This document shows, in pieces, positions 1 to 11,431 of a DNA stretch of 64,000 nt. Where the stretch lies: assembly GCF_000283655.1 (NCBI RefSeq), contig NC_016587.1:496001-560000 (forward strand). The letters run 5' to 3'. This DNA comes from Azospirillum lipoferum 4B. GTDB lineage: Bacteria; Pseudomonadota; Alphaproteobacteria; Azospirillales; Azospirillaceae. Position 1 is the stretch's first letter, and every line of letters begins with the position of its first letter. Both the position numbers and the translations under genes were made by a program. Below the pieces are notes generated by a model. That model worked only from the letters and a program-made list of their open reading frames with translations, made no database searches and had not been told where the DNA came from.

Positions 1-1
1 G

Positions 2-1557
<1,556 letters not shown>

Positions 1558-1564
1558 GCCGGCC

Positions 1565-1807
1565 TCACCCGGCCTTCGCCAGAAGCGGGCCGACCCAGCG
1601 GGCCAGGAAGGCATCCTCCGGCGCTGCCGCCAGCGCCGGCCTTGCCGCCAGCAGCAATTGCAGCAGGGCGGTGTGCAGCTCGGTGCAGGCGGACAAATCC
1701 ACCCGCGGCGCTGCCGCCGTCTCCAGCCATTCGGCGAGCGGCAGCGCCTCTTCCGCCGTGCAGGCGGCCTCGAACCGGGCGAGGTTGGAGTCGAACCGGA
1801 CCGGCAT
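1565..1807 (-). CDS. Small STAS-domain-like protein, last gene of the chemosensory operon
   Basis: The product is about 80 residues. It resembles a minimal STAS fold, with the core VDLSACTELHTALLQLLLAA where STAS proteins carry their central strand and helix. The ATG overlaps the cheA stop (TGATG), with a GTG one codon upstream as alternative, so translation is coupled to cheA. STAS proteins usually act by binding partner proteins, often under phosphorylation control. Here it could be an output or adaptor of CheA signalling. No conserved serine in the usual phosphosite context is obvious, so phosphorylation is not claimed. Being the promoter-distal gene, it should be made together with the kinase. 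Confidence 0.6.
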   Translation of the reverse strand: MPVRFDSNLARFEAACTAEEALPLAEWLETAAAPRVDLSACTELHTALLQLLLAARPALAAAPEDAFLARWVGPLLAKAG

Positions 1808-3993
1808 CACAGCAGCTCCCGCAGATCGAGCACCAGGATCAGGCGGCCGTCGCCCAGCACGGCGGTTCCGGCATAGCCGCGCAGGCCGCGCAACACGCCG
1901 GTCATCGGGCGCAGCACCACATCGGCGCGCTCGCCGACATCGTCGACCGCCACCGCGACCGGGCCGTCGCTCAATTCGGCAAGCACCACACAGTCGGTCT
2001 CGCGGGCGCGCACATCCTCCGGCTGGCCCAGCAGGCGGCGCAGGCGGACCAGCGGCACCACCCGGTCGCGCAGCACCACGCTTTCCGCCCGCTTGACCGC
2101 GCGGATGGCGGCGCGCGGCACCCGCTGGATGCCGCCGACCAGCGCGACGGGAATGCCGTAGAGGGCGCCCGCCGCCTCCACCACCACGACGCGGGTGATG
2201 CTGAGCGTCAGCGGCAGCGACAGCCGCACCCGCGTTCCGGTTCCGGGGGTGGAGGCGATCTCCACCCGGCCGCCGGCCCGTTCGACCGCCGCGCGCACCG
2301 CATCCATGCCGACGCCGCGGCCCGACAGGTCGGAAACGATGCCGGCGGTGCTGAAGCCGGGGGCGAAGACCAGCCGCACCGCGTCTACGTCGGACAGCGC
2401 CGCGGCGGCGTCGGGCGCCAACAGCCCCTTGGCGACGGCGGCGCGGCGCATCGCCGCCGGGTCGATGCCGGCGCCGTCGTCCGAAACCTCCACCACCACC
2501 CCGCTCTTGTCCTGGAAGGCGCGGACCCGCAACGTGCCGCCGGGCGGCTTGCCGGCGGCAATGCGGCGGTCCGGCGGCTCGATGCCGTGGTCCAGGGCGT
2601 TGCGCACCAGATGCAGCAGCGGCTCGCCCAGCACGTCGAGGATGTCCTTGTCGGCCTCGGTCTCGGCCCCTTCCAGCACCAAATCCACAGTCTTGTCCAG
2701 CCGGCGGGCGGTGTCGCGCACCAGACGGGGCAGCGGATCGAAGACGCGGGCCAGCGGCAGCAGCCGCAACCGCAGCGCCGCATGGTGCAGGTCACCGACC
2801 AGCGCGTCCAGCCGGGCGGAAAAGCCCTTCAGGTCGCGCCGCAACTCCGTCGCCAGTTCACCGCCTTCGGCACGGCGCAGCAGCGGCCCCAGCTGCCCCT
2901 TGACCACCGACAGCTCACCGACCAGGGCCATCAGCGCGTCCATCCGCTCCGGTTCGACCCGCAAGGCGCGTCGCGCGGCGAGAATGGCGGCGGGCGGCGC
3001 CTCGGGCACCGGGAGACGTGCCGGCCCTTCGGCGAGGAAGCGGTGCAGCGTGCCGGCATCGGCACAGGCGGCCTCGATCATGCGCCGGTCGGCCGGGCGC
3101 CCGAGCGACGCCAGGATCGCAGCCACCGCCCGCGCCACCGCGGCCCGGCGGGAGTCGCGCTCCACGGCGCTGCCGGGCAACTCCAGGATCCGCCCCTGCT
3201 CCTCCAGCATGCGCGCCGCCAGCGAGTCCGGCCGCGCCACGGCGATGGGAATCACGGCAGGCTTCAGCGTGACGGCGGCGATGTGCACCTGATCCGGCAC
3301 GCTGCGGAAGGCCGGCCGCACCGCCTCCACATCGGCGCCGCTCAGTGCGTGGAAGCGCAGGACGCAGCGGTAGGGGTCCATCTCCGCCGGTGCCGGCAGC
3401 GGTTCGGCCGGCTCGATGCGCAGCAGCCGCAGGTCGGGCACCCGGCGGAACAGCGCCAGCGGGTCGTCGCCGGTGAAGAAGCACTCGGGATCGGGCCGGT
3501 AGCCGATGGCGGTCAGCCGGCCATCGCCCGCCGCCTGCCTCTCCTCCGCCGTCAGCGCCGCCAGCCAGGGGAAAGCCTCCCCCTCCCCACCGGCCGCGCC
3601 AGAGTCCTCCGCCGCCCCGTCCCCGGCAAGCCCGCGGACCAGCGCGTCGGCCGCGGCCGGCGCGTCGTCGGGCAGCGCGCCGGCAGTCTCCAGCGCCGCC
3701 ACCCAGCGGGCGCACTGGTCGAGCACGCGGAACAGCCGGTCGGCCAATTCCGGCGTCATGCCGCGCCGGCCGTCGCGCAGCAGCGACAGCGTGTCCTCCC
3801 CGGCATGGACCAGCCGGGTGAAGGGCGCCATGTCGAACAGGGCGCTCGCTCCCTTCAGCGTGTGGAAGGCGCGGAACAGCTCGTCCACCGACGCGCGGTC
3901 GGCCGGGTCGCGCTCCAGCGCCAGCAGCGCGCCGCCCGCGGTCTCCAGCAGGTCCTGCGCCTCGACGATGAACTGGTCGAACAGCTCGCTCAC
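1807..3993 (-). CDS. cheA: Chemotaxis-type histidine kinase CheA
   Basis: This 728-residue cytoplasmic kinase takes signals from the receptor and CheW array and phosphorylates the receivers of the operon. An N-terminal Hpt domain holds the phosphorylatable His44 in FRAFHTLKGASALF. A poorly conserved P2/P3 region follows. The ATP-binding domain shows the N box LVRNALDHGIEPPDRR and the glycine boxes DDGAGID and GRGVGMDAVR. A CheW-like P5 domain closes the protein (YGIPVALVGGIQRVP). The GTG start overlaps the stop of the upstream receiver gene (GTGA). The open frame runs further upstream, but that part lies inside the receiver gene and is rejected. The P2 region contains unusual acidic and Pro/Ala-rich stretches. 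Confidence 0.95.
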   Translation of the reverse strand: MSELFDQFIVEAQDLLETAGGALLALERDPADRASVDELFRAFHTLKGASALFDMAPFTRLVHAGEDTLSLLRDGRRGMTPELADRLFRVLDQCARWVAALETAGALPDDAPAAADALVRGLAGDGAAEDSGAAGGEGEAFPWLAALTAEERQAAGDGRLTAIGYRPDPECFFTGDDPLALFRRVPDLRLLRIEPAEPLPAPAEMDPYRCVLRFHALSGADVEAVRPAFRSVPDQVHIAAVTLKPAVIPIAVARPDSLAARMLEEQGRILELPGSAVERDSRRAAVARAVAAILASLGRPADRRMIEAACADAGTLHRFLAEGPARLPVPEAPPAAILAARRALRVEPERMDALMALVGELSVVKGQLGPLLRRAEGGELATELRRDLKGFSARLDALVGDLHHAALRLRLLPLARVFDPLPRLVRDTARRLDKTVDLVLEGAETEADKDILDVLGEPLLHLVRNALDHGIEPPDRRIAAGKPPGGTLRVRAFQDKSGVVVEVSDDGAGIDPAAMRRAAVAKGLLAPDAAAALSDVDAVRLVFAPGFSTAGIVSDLSGRGVGMDAVRAAVERAGGRVEIASTPGTGTRVRLSLPLTLSITRVVVVEAAGALYGIPVALVGGIQRVPRAAIRAVKRAESVVLRDRVVPLVRLRRLLGQPEDVRARETDCVVLAELSDGPVAVAVDDVGERADVVLRPMTGVLRGLRGYAGTAVLGDGRLILVLDLRELL

Positions 3994-4388
3994 GGCGCCC
4001 CCTCCGGTCCAGGCGGACGGCCGGTCAGCAGGCGTGCCGCCTCCACCAGCATTTCCGGCCGCGGCGGCTTCACGATGTACCAGTTGGCGCCGGCCAGCAG
4101 CGCCTGTTCGCGATCGCTGTCCTTGGATTCGGTGCTGATCATGACGGCGGGCACGTCGCGCAGGACCGGGTCGCGGCGCAGGACGCGCAGCATGGTGTAG
4201 CCGTCCATCTTGCGCATGTTGACGTCGACGATCACCAGATCGGGCGGCACGGCCATCGCCCGTTCCAGCCCCTCGATGCCGTTCACCGCCTCGTCCACCA
4301 CGAAGCCGTCGGCCTCCAGCACGCGGCGGCTGAAGGCGCGCACGGTCACGGCATCGTCCACCACCAGGATGCGCGGCCCATCCGTCAT
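3990..4388 (-). CDS. CheY-like single-domain response regulator
   Basis: This 132-residue receiver shows all the phosphorylation residues: acidic pair DD at 11-12, phosphoacceptor Asp55 in LVIVDVNM, a conserved Ser/Thr in MISTES and Lys in YIVKPPR. It has no output domain, so it should act by binding a target such as a motor or enzyme, or as a phosphate sink. The ATG overlaps the cheR stop (ATGA) and its own stop overlaps the cheA start, so it is translationally coupled on both sides. Its position directly before cheA makes it the likeliest main target of this CheA. Confidence 0.92.
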   Translation of the reverse strand: MTDGPRILVVDDAVTVRAFSRRVLEADGFVVDEAVNGIEGLERAMAVPPDLVIVDVNMRKMDGYTMLRVLRRDPVLRDVPAVMISTESKDSDREQALLAGANWYIVKPPRPEMLVEAARLLTGRPPGPEGAP

Positions 4389-5275
4389 AACGCACCTCCG
4401 TCCACTGGCTTCTGGTAGAGGATCGCGTCGGGGAAGCGGCGCGGGACGTACAGCGAGGACATGCGGCTCATGCTTTCGGAATGGCCGAGGCAGACGAAGC
4501 CGCCCGGCGCCAGGGCATCGTAGAACATGCTCGCCGCCTCCCGCCGGCCAAGATCGTCGAAATAGATCAGCAGGTTGCGGCAGAAGATCACGTCGATCCC
4601 GCGGAATCCACGCACCTGCTGCGGATCGGCGATGTTGACCAGCGAGAAATCGACGGACTCCCGCAAATCCTCGATGATCCGCCAGCGCGGCCCCCCTGCC
4701 TCGGCCGTCCCCCGCATGGGCTGGAAATACTTGGCGCGCAGATGGGCCGGCAGCCCCTGCAGGGCGCGCTCGTCATAGATGCCCGCGCGCGCCCGCTCCA
4801 GCACGGCGCTGTCGATGTCCGACGCCAGCAGCTCGATCTCGTAATCGTCAACGCGGCCCCAGTTCTCCAGCAGCATGATGGCGATGGAATAGGGCTCCTC
4901 CCCGGTGGCGCAGCCGGCCGACCAGATGCGCAGCCGCGAGCCCTTCGGCCTGTCCCGCACCAGCTCGTCGAGGACCGAGTTCACCAGACAGTCGAACTGG
5001 TACTTCTCGCGGAAGAAATAGGTCTCGTTCACCGTCATCAGGTTGACGAGCCGCTGCAGCTCCTCCCCCGACGCCTGGAAGCGCAGCAGGTTCAGGTAGG
5101 CGCGCAGGCCCGTCGCCCCGACCGCCTGCATGCGGGCGGCGATGCGGCGGTCGACGAAATAGCGCTTGGCCTCGGTGAAGGACAGGCCGGTGCGATCCCG
5201 CAGGAAATCGCACAGGGTCGCATAATCCTCCGGCGACAGGCCGTCCGCTTCGCTCTCCCCCACGCGCTCACCCAC
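4385..5275 (-). CDS. cheR: Chemoreceptor glutamate methyltransferase CheR
   Basis: CheR methylates receptor glutamates with S-adenosylmethionine for adaptation. The product is about 296 residues. The N-terminal helical domain reads LSPEDYATLCDFLRDRTG and the loop NETYFFREKYQFD follows. The SAM-binding motif is IWSAGCATGEEPYSIA and a later motif is FCRNLLIYFD. The GTG at 5275 overlaps the end of the HEAT gene. A second GTG at 5263 would give 292 residues. The longer frame to 5416 is an arginine/proline-rich shadow. The partner methylesterase CheB is encoded two genes upstream. Confidence 0.93.
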   Translation of the reverse strand: MGERVGESEADGLSPEDYATLCDFLRDRTGLSFTEAKRYFVDRRIAARMQAVGATGLRAYLNLLRFQASGEELQRLVNLMTVNETYFFREKYQFDCLVNSVLDELVRDRPKGSRLRIWSAGCATGEEPYSIAIMLLENWGRVDDYEIELLASDIDSAVLERARAGIYDERALQGLPAHLRAKYFQPMRGTAEAGGPRWRIIEDLRESVDFSLVNIADPQQVRGFRGIDVIFCRNLLIYFDDLGRREAASMFYDALAPGGFVCLGHSESMSRMSSLYVPRRFPDAILYQKPVDGGAL

Positions 5276-5918
5276 CCCGGAAGCTGGAGCGGGCGGCGTC
5301 GACGGCGAAGGCGACGAAGGGATCGTCGGGGAAGCGCCGGGCCAGGGTTTCCAGGCTGGACAGCGCCTCCGGACTGCCGGCCTCGGCCAGCGCCTCCACC
5401 GCGGCGAGGCCGACATTGACGTCGGCGTCGCGCTCCATCACCGCCGCCAGCCAGTCGGCCCGGCCGGAATGGGCAAGCCCGCCCAGCCCATGCACCGCGA
5501 AGATGCGCAGGTCCGGGTCGGCATGGCCGAGCAGCGGCAGCAGGGCCGGGGCGGCGACCTCCGCCGGCATCTGCTGCAGGCTTTCCAGCGCGGCGTTGCG
5601 CAGGGCGGCGTCCTCGCGGTCGAGGAAGGGGATCAGCGCCGCCGCCGCCTCGCCGGTCGCGATGCGGGCGAGCGCGGTCAGGATCGCCTCCCGCACGCCG
5701 GCATCCTTCTCCGTCTCCAGCCGGCGGGCGAGCGCCGCGACGGCCCCCGGAGGCGCTGCATGGCCCAGGCCATGGGCAGCATCGCGGCGCACCGAAGCGT
5801 CGGCATCCTCCAGCGCCGCCAGCGGATCGGCCAACGGATCTGCCAGCGGATCGGCTTTAGCGTCGGGCGCCGCAGGAGCGGTTGGCGCGGCGCCGGCCTT
5901 CTTCCTCACCAGTCCCAT
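5268..5918 (-). CDS. HEAT-repeat protein of the chemosensory operon
   Basis: The 216-residue product is almost wholly alpha-helical HEAT/PBS-lyase-type repeats of about 30 residues, from about residue 40 to the end (for example VRRDAAHGLGHAAPPGAVAAL and LRNAALESLQQM). The N-terminus has a charged patch and a DPLA tandem repeat (ADPLADPLADPL). There is no signal peptide, so it is cytoplasmic. It sits between cheB and cheR and overlaps the latter, which suggests a scaffold for adaptation enzymes or receptors. That role is inference. HEAT proteins are known scaffolds, but no catalytic residues are visible. Confidence 0.85.
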   Translation of the reverse strand: MGLVRKKAGAAPTAPAAPDAKADPLADPLADPLAALEDADASVRRDAAHGLGHAAPPGAVAALARRLETEKDAGVREAILTALARIATGEAAAALIPFLDREDAALRNAALESLQQMPAEVAAPALLPLLGHADPDLRIFAVHGLGGLAHSGRADWLAAVMERDADVNVGLAAVEALAEAGSPEALSSLETLARRFPDDPFVAFAVDAARSSFRGG

Positions 5919-5928
5919 GGCGTCCTCC

Positions 5929-7050
5929 CTAATGCCCGCCGGCCCGCCGCTGGGCGGGCATCAGCCAGCGGACCAGCTGGCCGGCGATGCGGTCCGACGG
6001 CAGCACGATGCCGGCGCCGCCACGCCGGATCAAATCCTGCGGCATGCCGAAGACGACGGCGCTGTCCTCCGACTCCGCGATGGTCCGTCCACCGCGGGCG
6101 TGCAGCTCCGCCATCGACTCGGCGCCGTCATTGCCCATTCCGGTCAGCAGCACCCCGACCAACCGGTCCGGCGGCAGCAGCCGCAGGGCGCTGGCCACCA
6201 GCCGGTCGGCATTGGGGTGCCAGGGCCGTTCGGGCGCCGCGGGCACGCAGACCGCCTGCAGCCGCCCGCCGCGCCGCGCCAGCTCCACATCCGCGCCGCC
6301 GCGGGCGATGCAGACCATCCCCGGCGCCAGCACCGTCGCCCGCTCCACCTCCAGCACGCGCAGGGCGCACAGCTCGTTCAGCCGCCGCGCCAGCGTCGCG
6401 GTGAAGGCGGCCGGCATATGCTGGGCCACCACCACCGGCCAGGGGAAGTCGGCCGGCAGCAGCGGCAGGATGTCCTCAAGCGTGCTGGGTCCGCCGGTGG
6501 ACACGCCGACCAGAACCACCCCGTCCCCCTCCGCGCCCGCAGCGACCCTTGCCGCGGGCGGAGCCGGCAGCGGCGCCTCGGGCACGACGAAATCCTCCCC
6601 GGCGATGCGGGCGCGGGCCAGCCGCAGCCGCTCGCGCAGGCCATGCACCCGGCGCGGGCGCGACGACGCGGCGGCGCGCACCGTCTCCACCAGCCCTTCG
6701 CCGATGCGGCCGATGGCCCCGGCGGCCGGCTTCTGCACCGCGTCTACCGCTCCCAGCCGCAGCGCCTCCAGCGTCTCCTCCGCGCCGGCGCCGGTGAGGG
6801 CGGAGACCATGACCACCGGCTTGGGATGCTCCACCATGATGCGGGCGAGGCAGGTCAGCCCGTCCATGCCGGGCATGGTCACGTCGAGCGTCACCACGTC
6901 CGGATCGACGACCGGCAGGCGTGCCAGGGCCTCCTCCCCCGTCGCAGCGGTCTCCACCCGGAAACCGGCCTCGCCCAGCAGATCCGCGATGCGCCGGCGC
7001 ATCAACGCGGAGTCGTCCACCACCAGAACCGTCAGCACGCCGTTCCCCAT
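5929..7050 (-). CDS. cheB: Chemotaxis methylesterase/deamidase CheB
   Basis: This 373-residue response regulator removes methyl groups from receptors when phosphorylated by CheA. The N-terminal receiver has phosphoacceptor Asp56 in VVTLDVTMPGMDG. After a Pro/Ala-rich linker, the esterase domain shows the catalytic triad motifs: Ser in VGVSTGGPS, His in QHMPAAFTATLA and Asp in LLTGMGNDGAESM. The chosen ATG lies seven bases after the stop of the CheW gene. The longer open frame upstream of it falls inside that gene. With CheR it gives the cluster a full methylation adaptation pair. Confidence 0.94.
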   Translation of the reverse strand: MGNGVLTVLVVDDSALMRRRIADLLGEAGFRVETAATGEEALARLPVVDPDVVTLDVTMPGMDGLTCLARIMVEHPKPVVMVSALTGAGAEETLEALRLGAVDAVQKPAAGAIGRIGEGLVETVRAAASSRPRRVHGLRERLRLARARIAGEDFVVPEAPLPAPPAARVAAGAEGDGVVLVGVSTGGPSTLEDILPLLPADFPWPVVVAQHMPAAFTATLARRLNELCALRVLEVERATVLAPGMVCIARGGADVELARRGGRLQAVCVPAAPERPWHPNADRLVASALRLLPPDRLVGVLLTGMGNDGAESMAELHARGGRTIAESEDSAVVFGMPQDLIRRGGAGIVLPSDRIAGQLVRWLMPAQRRAGGH

Positions 7051-7057
7051 CGAGTCA

Positions 7058-8698
7058 TCACCGATGGGTAACGAGCAGGCCGGCCAGCCGGTCCATGTCG
7101 AGCAGGCTTTCCGCATCCATCAGCAGAATCAGGCGCGCGGCGCCAGCCGTCTCCAGGGTGGCGACCCGGCGGATCAGCCGGCGCTGCGCCGCCGACACCG
7201 CCGGAGCCGGACCGATCCGCTCCGCCGGGATCGTCACCAGCCCGGACAGCCCGTCGACCAGCAGCCCGACCCGCGCGGCATCCGCCCCGTCATGGCCGAC
7301 CACCACCACCCGGCCACGCGCGAGTCCGGGAGCGGCCCCGCCGCCCGCCGCCGGCAGATGCAGCAGCCGGCGCTGGTCGATCAGCGGCAGCACCTCGCCG
7401 CGCAGCGTCAGCACGCCGCTGACGAAGTCGGGGGCATTGGGCAGGGGCGTGATGCTGTCGGGCCGGCGCAGCACCTCGCGCACGGCGGCGACCGGCAGGC
7501 CGTATTCCGCCCCGGCGAGGCTGAAGACGACGAAACGCTCCGCCCTGCCCGCCATGCCGCCCGCATCCGCAGGCCGTGCCGGTTCCATGCCGTCGCTCCC
7601 CCCATCGACACCCGTCCCGGCACCGATCGCCGCGCCATGGCGGAACAGCCGCCCGGCCGACAGCACGGAGACCAGCCGCCGCCCGCCATCCGCCCGTGCG
7701 ATGCCGTCCAAATCCTCGAATTCCGCTTCGCGGGCGAGAAAGGGCGGCACCGGGTCGATCTGCGCGGCGTCGAGCCGCAGGATCTCCCGCACCTCGTCCA
7801 CCAGGACGCCGACCGGGGCCTGCCCCTGGCCGGGCCGCACCACCACAACCCGCCGTCCGAGCGCTTGTCCCCCGGCCGCCTGCTCCCCGGCCCCCTGCTC
7901 TCCAGCGCCGTCCAGCCCGAACAGCGCGCGCAGGCCCACCAGCGGCAGCAGCCGGTCGCGCACCGACATCACCCCCAGCAGATGCGCCCTGGACCGCGCC
8001 ATGCGGGCGACCTCGCGCGGGGCCGGCAGCACTTCGCGCACGCGCTCCACCGGCAAGGCGAATTCCTGCCCGGCGACCTCGAAGACCAGCAGCGCCAGCC
8101 GGTCGATCACGCCCGCGGCCTTGGCGCCGGCACTCAGGTCATTGCCTGGGCCTGCGACTTGCCCGAGGCTGCCGACCGACCCGCCCGCGCCCGCCGTCCG
8201 GTCGCTCTCGCCCGGATCGCCGAACTGCCGGTCGATCAGCACGTCCGGCTTCAGGATGGTGGCCGGGCCGTCGCGCAGCAGGCCGTCCAGCATGGCGGGG
8301 TCGAGCCCGCCATCCTCGGCGGTCACCGGGTCGATGCGGTCGGGGTCGCTGCGCAGGATGCCGGCCATGGCGTCCACCCGCAGGCCGACCGGCTGGCCGC
8401 GATGCTCGACCAGCACCACGCGGGTCTCGCGCGTGGCGGGCGCCCCGCCCTCCCGGCCGAGCGCCGTTGCGAGGTCCAGCACCGGCACCGCATCGCCATG
8501 CCAATGCGCCAGCCCTTCCAGACCCGGCGGGCCCAGCGGGATGCGCACCAGCTCCGGCGGACGGATCACCGCCTGCACGGACGACATCGGCAGGGCGAGG
8601 CGCAGGTCGCCGACCGTCATGGTCACGAAGGCGAGGCTGCCCACCCCGCCGCCGTCGGTTGCCCCTCCGGACGCCCCCTTGCTCGCCACGGCGGTCAA
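7058..8698 (-). CDS. Triple CheW-domain coupling protein
   Basis: This 546-residue protein is three CheW domains in series, about residues 20-170, 190-350 and 385-545. Each starts with the typical beta strand ([43 protein letters not shown]) and they are joined by Gly/Ala/Pro-rich linkers. A normal CheW is about 160 residues, so this is a tandem fusion able to contact several receptors or kinases at once. The start is TTG at 8698 overlapping the receptor stop (TTGA), with GTG at 8689 as alternative. No separate single CheW is encoded in the operon. Confidence 0.9.
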   Translation of the reverse strand: MTAVASKGASGGATDGGGVGSLAFVTMTVGDLRLALPMSSVQAVIRPPELVRIPLGPPGLEGLAHWHGDAVPVLDLATALGREGGAPATRETRVVLVEHRGQPVGLRVDAMAGILRSDPDRIDPVTAEDGGLDPAMLDGLLRDGPATILKPDVLIDRQFGDPGESDRTAGAGGSVGSLGQVAGPGNDLSAGAKAAGVIDRLALLVFEVAGQEFALPVERVREVLPAPREVARMARSRAHLLGVMSVRDRLLPLVGLRALFGLDGAGEQGAGEQAAGGQALGRRVVVVRPGQGQAPVGVLVDEVREILRLDAAQIDPVPPFLAREAEFEDLDGIARADGGRRLVSVLSAGRLFRHGAAIGAGTGVDGGSDGMEPARPADAGGMAGRAERFVVFSLAGAEYGLPVAAVREVLRRPDSITPLPNAPDFVSGVLTLRGEVLPLIDQRRLLHLPAAGGGAAPGLARGRVVVVGHDGADAARVGLLVDGLSGLVTIPAERIGPAPAVSAAQRRLIRRVATLETAGAARLILLMDAESLLDMDRLAGLLVTHR

Positions 8699-10701
8699 AC
8701 CGCGCCGAGCAGGCTGTCGGCCATCGCCGCGATCTCTTCGATTGCCGACGCCAGCTCCTCCGCCCCCTTGGCCTGTTCGCGGGCCGCCTTGGCCGCCTCG
8801 GTCGCGGAAAGATTGGCGGCGGCGGCGGCGGTTGCCACCTGTTCCACGCCGGTGCGGGTCTCGCGCAGCGCGATGGTGGTCTCCGCGGCGGCGTCCAGGA
8901 TTTCGCGGCTGCCGGCGGTGACCACCCGCAACTCCTGCGCGCCGGCGGTCAGGGTGACGCCGAAAGCACGGTGGCGCGCGGTTTCCGCCAGCGCGGTGGC
9001 CGAGACGTCGTCGATGTCGCGGCGCACCCGCAGCATCTGGTCCTGGATGTCGCGGACGATGTCCTTGACCCGCTCCGCGCTCTCGGCGCTGTCGCCGGCC
9101 AGCTTGCGGATGTCGCCGCTGACCACGGTGAAGCCGCGGCCGAACTCGCCCGCCCGCGCCGCCTCGATGGAACCGCTGACCGCCAGCATGCCGGTCTGGA
9201 TGGCGACGGTGGCGATGGCGTCCACCACCTTGTCGATGCGCCGGCCGATCCGCTCCAGCGCGTCCAGCCGCTCGCCGGCCCGGCGGGACGAGTCGATGGC
9301 CTCCAGCATGCCGTCGGCCAGCCGGCCGATGGTGTCGCGGGTCTCGCCCAGCAGGGCTTCCATCGAGGCGCAGCGCTCGACCGAATCCTGCGCCCGGTTG
9401 GCGGCGAGCGTCGCCGCCGCGTCGATCTCCGCGATGGCGGAGGCAAGCTGGTGGGTGGCGGCGCTCTGCGACTGGGCGCCGCCGGAGATCTGGCCGATCG
9501 CCGTCATGATCTGGGCGGCGGCGCGGTTGATCTCCTCGATGGCGGCGGACAGCTCCTCCGCGGCCGAGGCAAGCTCGTCGGCGGTGGCGGCGAGATCGGC
9601 GGTGCCCTCCAGATCCTCGGCCAGTTCCGACAGCTGGCCGGCGGCGCGCTGGCTCTGGTTCAGGGCGACGGCCTGCTCGCCTGCGGTCTTCAGCGCCTCC
9701 TCGGCGGCGGCGGACTGCTCCTCGGCGCTGGCGGCGATGGTTTCCGCCCCGCGCCGGGCTTCGCGCGCCGCCTGGTCGGCTTCCACCGCGGCGCGGATCG
9801 TCTCCTGCGCGCCCTGCACCAGCGCGGTCATGTCCGACCGCACGCCTTCCAGCTGCTGCACGATGGTACGCCCGCGCTCCACCTCCGCCTTCGCGGCGTC
9901 GGAGGAGGCGACGATGCCGGCGGCGATGGCGGCCACCGCCTCCTGGATTTCGCCGACCATCGCCTGGATGTCGTTGGCGCTGCGTTCGGACCGTTCGGCC
10001 AGCGCCTGCACCTCGTCGGCGACGACGGCGAAGCCCTTTCCGGCCTCCCCCGCCCGCGCCGCCTCGATGGCGGCGTTCAGCGCCAGCAGGTTGGTCTGGT
10101 CGGCGATGGCGGCGACGCTCTGCACGATGGCGCCGATCTCGCGCGCCTGGGCTTCCAGGTCGCGCACCAGCCGGACCGAAGCCTCCTGCCGCTCGGCGGC
10201 GCGGACGATGCCGTCGATGGAGGACAGGATCTGGCCGCTGACGTCCTTCAGCGTTCCCTGCAGCGCCTCGACCCGCAGCACCGCCTGCTCGGCGGTGGCG
10301 CGCGAGCGGGCCAGCAGGTCCGACGCGCGGCCGATCATGCGCTGCGACTGCTGGGTGGCGCCGGCCGATTCCTCGGCCCCGGCGGCGATCTGTTCCATCG
10401 CCCGGCGCAGCTCCTCGGCGGCGGAGGCCGCCTCGGTGACGCCGCTCGCCAGCTCGGTGGAGGCGGCGGCGATCCCGCTGGCGGCCTGCCGGCGGCGCGA
10501 GTCGGCACGCGCCCGGCGGCGTTGCGGCGTGTTCGGCACGGCACCGTCCGGCGACGGAGCGGTTTTCATGGTCGGGACGGCAGGCGCGGACGCTTCGGCG
10601 GCGGCTCCGGCCGCACCGCCATCCGGACCGGCATCGGTACCGCCGTCCTTGGTCCGGGCCGTGCGCGCCGTGTCCATCCTGGTCTTCTTGATGAGTGCCA
10701 T
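8695..10701 (-). CDS. Soluble chemoreceptor with two signalling-tip-like regions
   Basis: This 668-residue methyl-accepting-type protein has no membrane segment and no recognisable ligand domain. After a disordered, basic N-terminus (about 1-75) it is coiled coil throughout. A canonical receptor tip is present at about residues 190-235 ([20 protein letters not shown], then [19 protein letters not shown]). A second, diverged tip lies at about 490-545 ([20 protein letters not shown], then [19 protein letters not shown]). It therefore looks like two hairpins in one chain. It probably senses an internal cue through the HEAT, CheW or CheC partners, or works as a structural array member. Whether the second tip binds CheA is unknown. 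Confidence 0.9.
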   Translation of the reverse strand: MALIKKTRMDTARTARTKDGGTDAGPDGGAAGAAAEASAPAVPTMKTAPSPDGAVPNTPQRRRARADSRRRQAASGIAAASTELASGVTEAASAAEELRRAMEQIAAGAEESAGATQQSQRMIGRASDLLARSRATAEQAVLRVEALQGTLKDVSGQILSSIDGIVRAAERQEASVRLVRDLEAQAREIGAIVQSVAAIADQTNLLALNAAIEAARAGEAGKGFAVVADEVQALAERSERSANDIQAMVGEIQEAVAAIAAGIVASSDAAKAEVERGRTIVQQLEGVRSDMTALVQGAQETIRAAVEADQAAREARRGAETIAASAEEQSAAAEEALKTAGEQAVALNQSQRAAGQLSELAEDLEGTADLAATADELASAAEELSAAIEEINRAAAQIMTAIGQISGGAQSQSAATHQLASAIAEIDAAATLAANRAQDSVERCASMEALLGETRDTIGRLADGMLEAIDSSRRAGERLDALERIGRRIDKVVDAIATVAIQTGMLAVSGSIEAARAGEFGRGFTVVSGDIRKLAGDSAESAERVKDIVRDIQDQMLRVRRDIDDVSATALAETARHRAFGVTLTAGAQELRVVTAGSREILDAAAETTIALRETRTGVEQVATAAAAANLSATEAAKAAREQAKGAEELASAIEEIAAMADSLLGAV

Positions 10702-10741
10702 GGTCCTTCCCCGCCTTTCCAGCCGATTCTTCTTGATGCTC

Positions 10742-11431
10742 TCAAGTCACCAGCCGCCCGATGTAGCGGCCGAGCGTGGCCTGCAGCTTGCCCGCCGAGC
10801 CCGAATCGAGCAGCAGAACCACCCGGCCCGCGACCCCGACACCGGCCGCGGCCCCGCCCCCGCCCACGCCCCCATGGCCGCCCGGCAGGCTGGTGTGCAG
10901 ATCGATGTGGAAGAGCACCGCAGCCCCCCCGGACGCGGTTCCTCCGGCATCCGCCACCACGGCGCAGCCGCGCAGGACCTCCGCCCCGCTGCCGCGGACC
11001 ACCACGGGCAGGCCGGTGTCCACCGGCTCGCCCAGCAGGTTGGCGACCAGCGCCAGCGCGCTGTTCAGCACGACATTGCCCAGCTCCGCCAGGACCTCGT
11101 CCTCAAGCGCGGGAACGTCGTCCGCCGGAACGTCCGGGGGCAGGGCCGCGCGCACCAGCGGCAGGCTGCCGGCCTGGGGAAACACCAGCAGGGCGTAGCC
11201 GGCGAACAGGCCGCCCAGCCTTTCCGACACGCCCACCAGCGGCGGCGCCAGCGCCCGGTCCAGCAGCCCGGCCACCTCGTCCGGCGGCACCATTTCCACC
11301 GACGGCACCGACAGAGTCACCAGACCGCCCAGCATGCGGCCGAGCGCGGTCGATGCCTTGCCGATCCCGATGTTGCCCAGTTCGGCCAGCGCGTCGCGCT
11401 CCAGCTCGCTCAACATCGGGGTGGCGGTCAC
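10742..11431 (-). CDS. cheC: CheC-type receiver phosphatase
   Basis: CheC-family proteins dephosphorylate CheY-type receivers. This 229-residue protein carries both active-site helices of the family: [20 protein letters not shown] near the start and [19 protein letters not shown] in the middle, each with the E-x2-N pattern. The C-terminal quarter has a long Gly/Ala-rich insertion before the last strand. GTG at 11431 overlaps the stop of the upstream receiver (GTGA), so the pair is translationally coupled, which fits a phosphatase made with its substrate. No cheD, the usual CheC partner, is present in the operon. Confidence 0.88.
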   Translation of the reverse strand: MTATPMLSELERDALAELGNIGIGKASTALGRMLGGLVTLSVPSVEMVPPDEVAGLLDRALAPPLVGVSERLGGLFAGYALLVFPQAGSLPLVRAALPPDVPADDVPALEDEVLAELGNVVLNSALALVANLLGEPVDTGLPVVVRGSGAEVLRGCAVVADAGGTASGGAAVLFHIDLHTSLPGGHGGVGGGGAAAGVGVAGRVVLLLDSGSAGKLQATLGRYIGRLVT

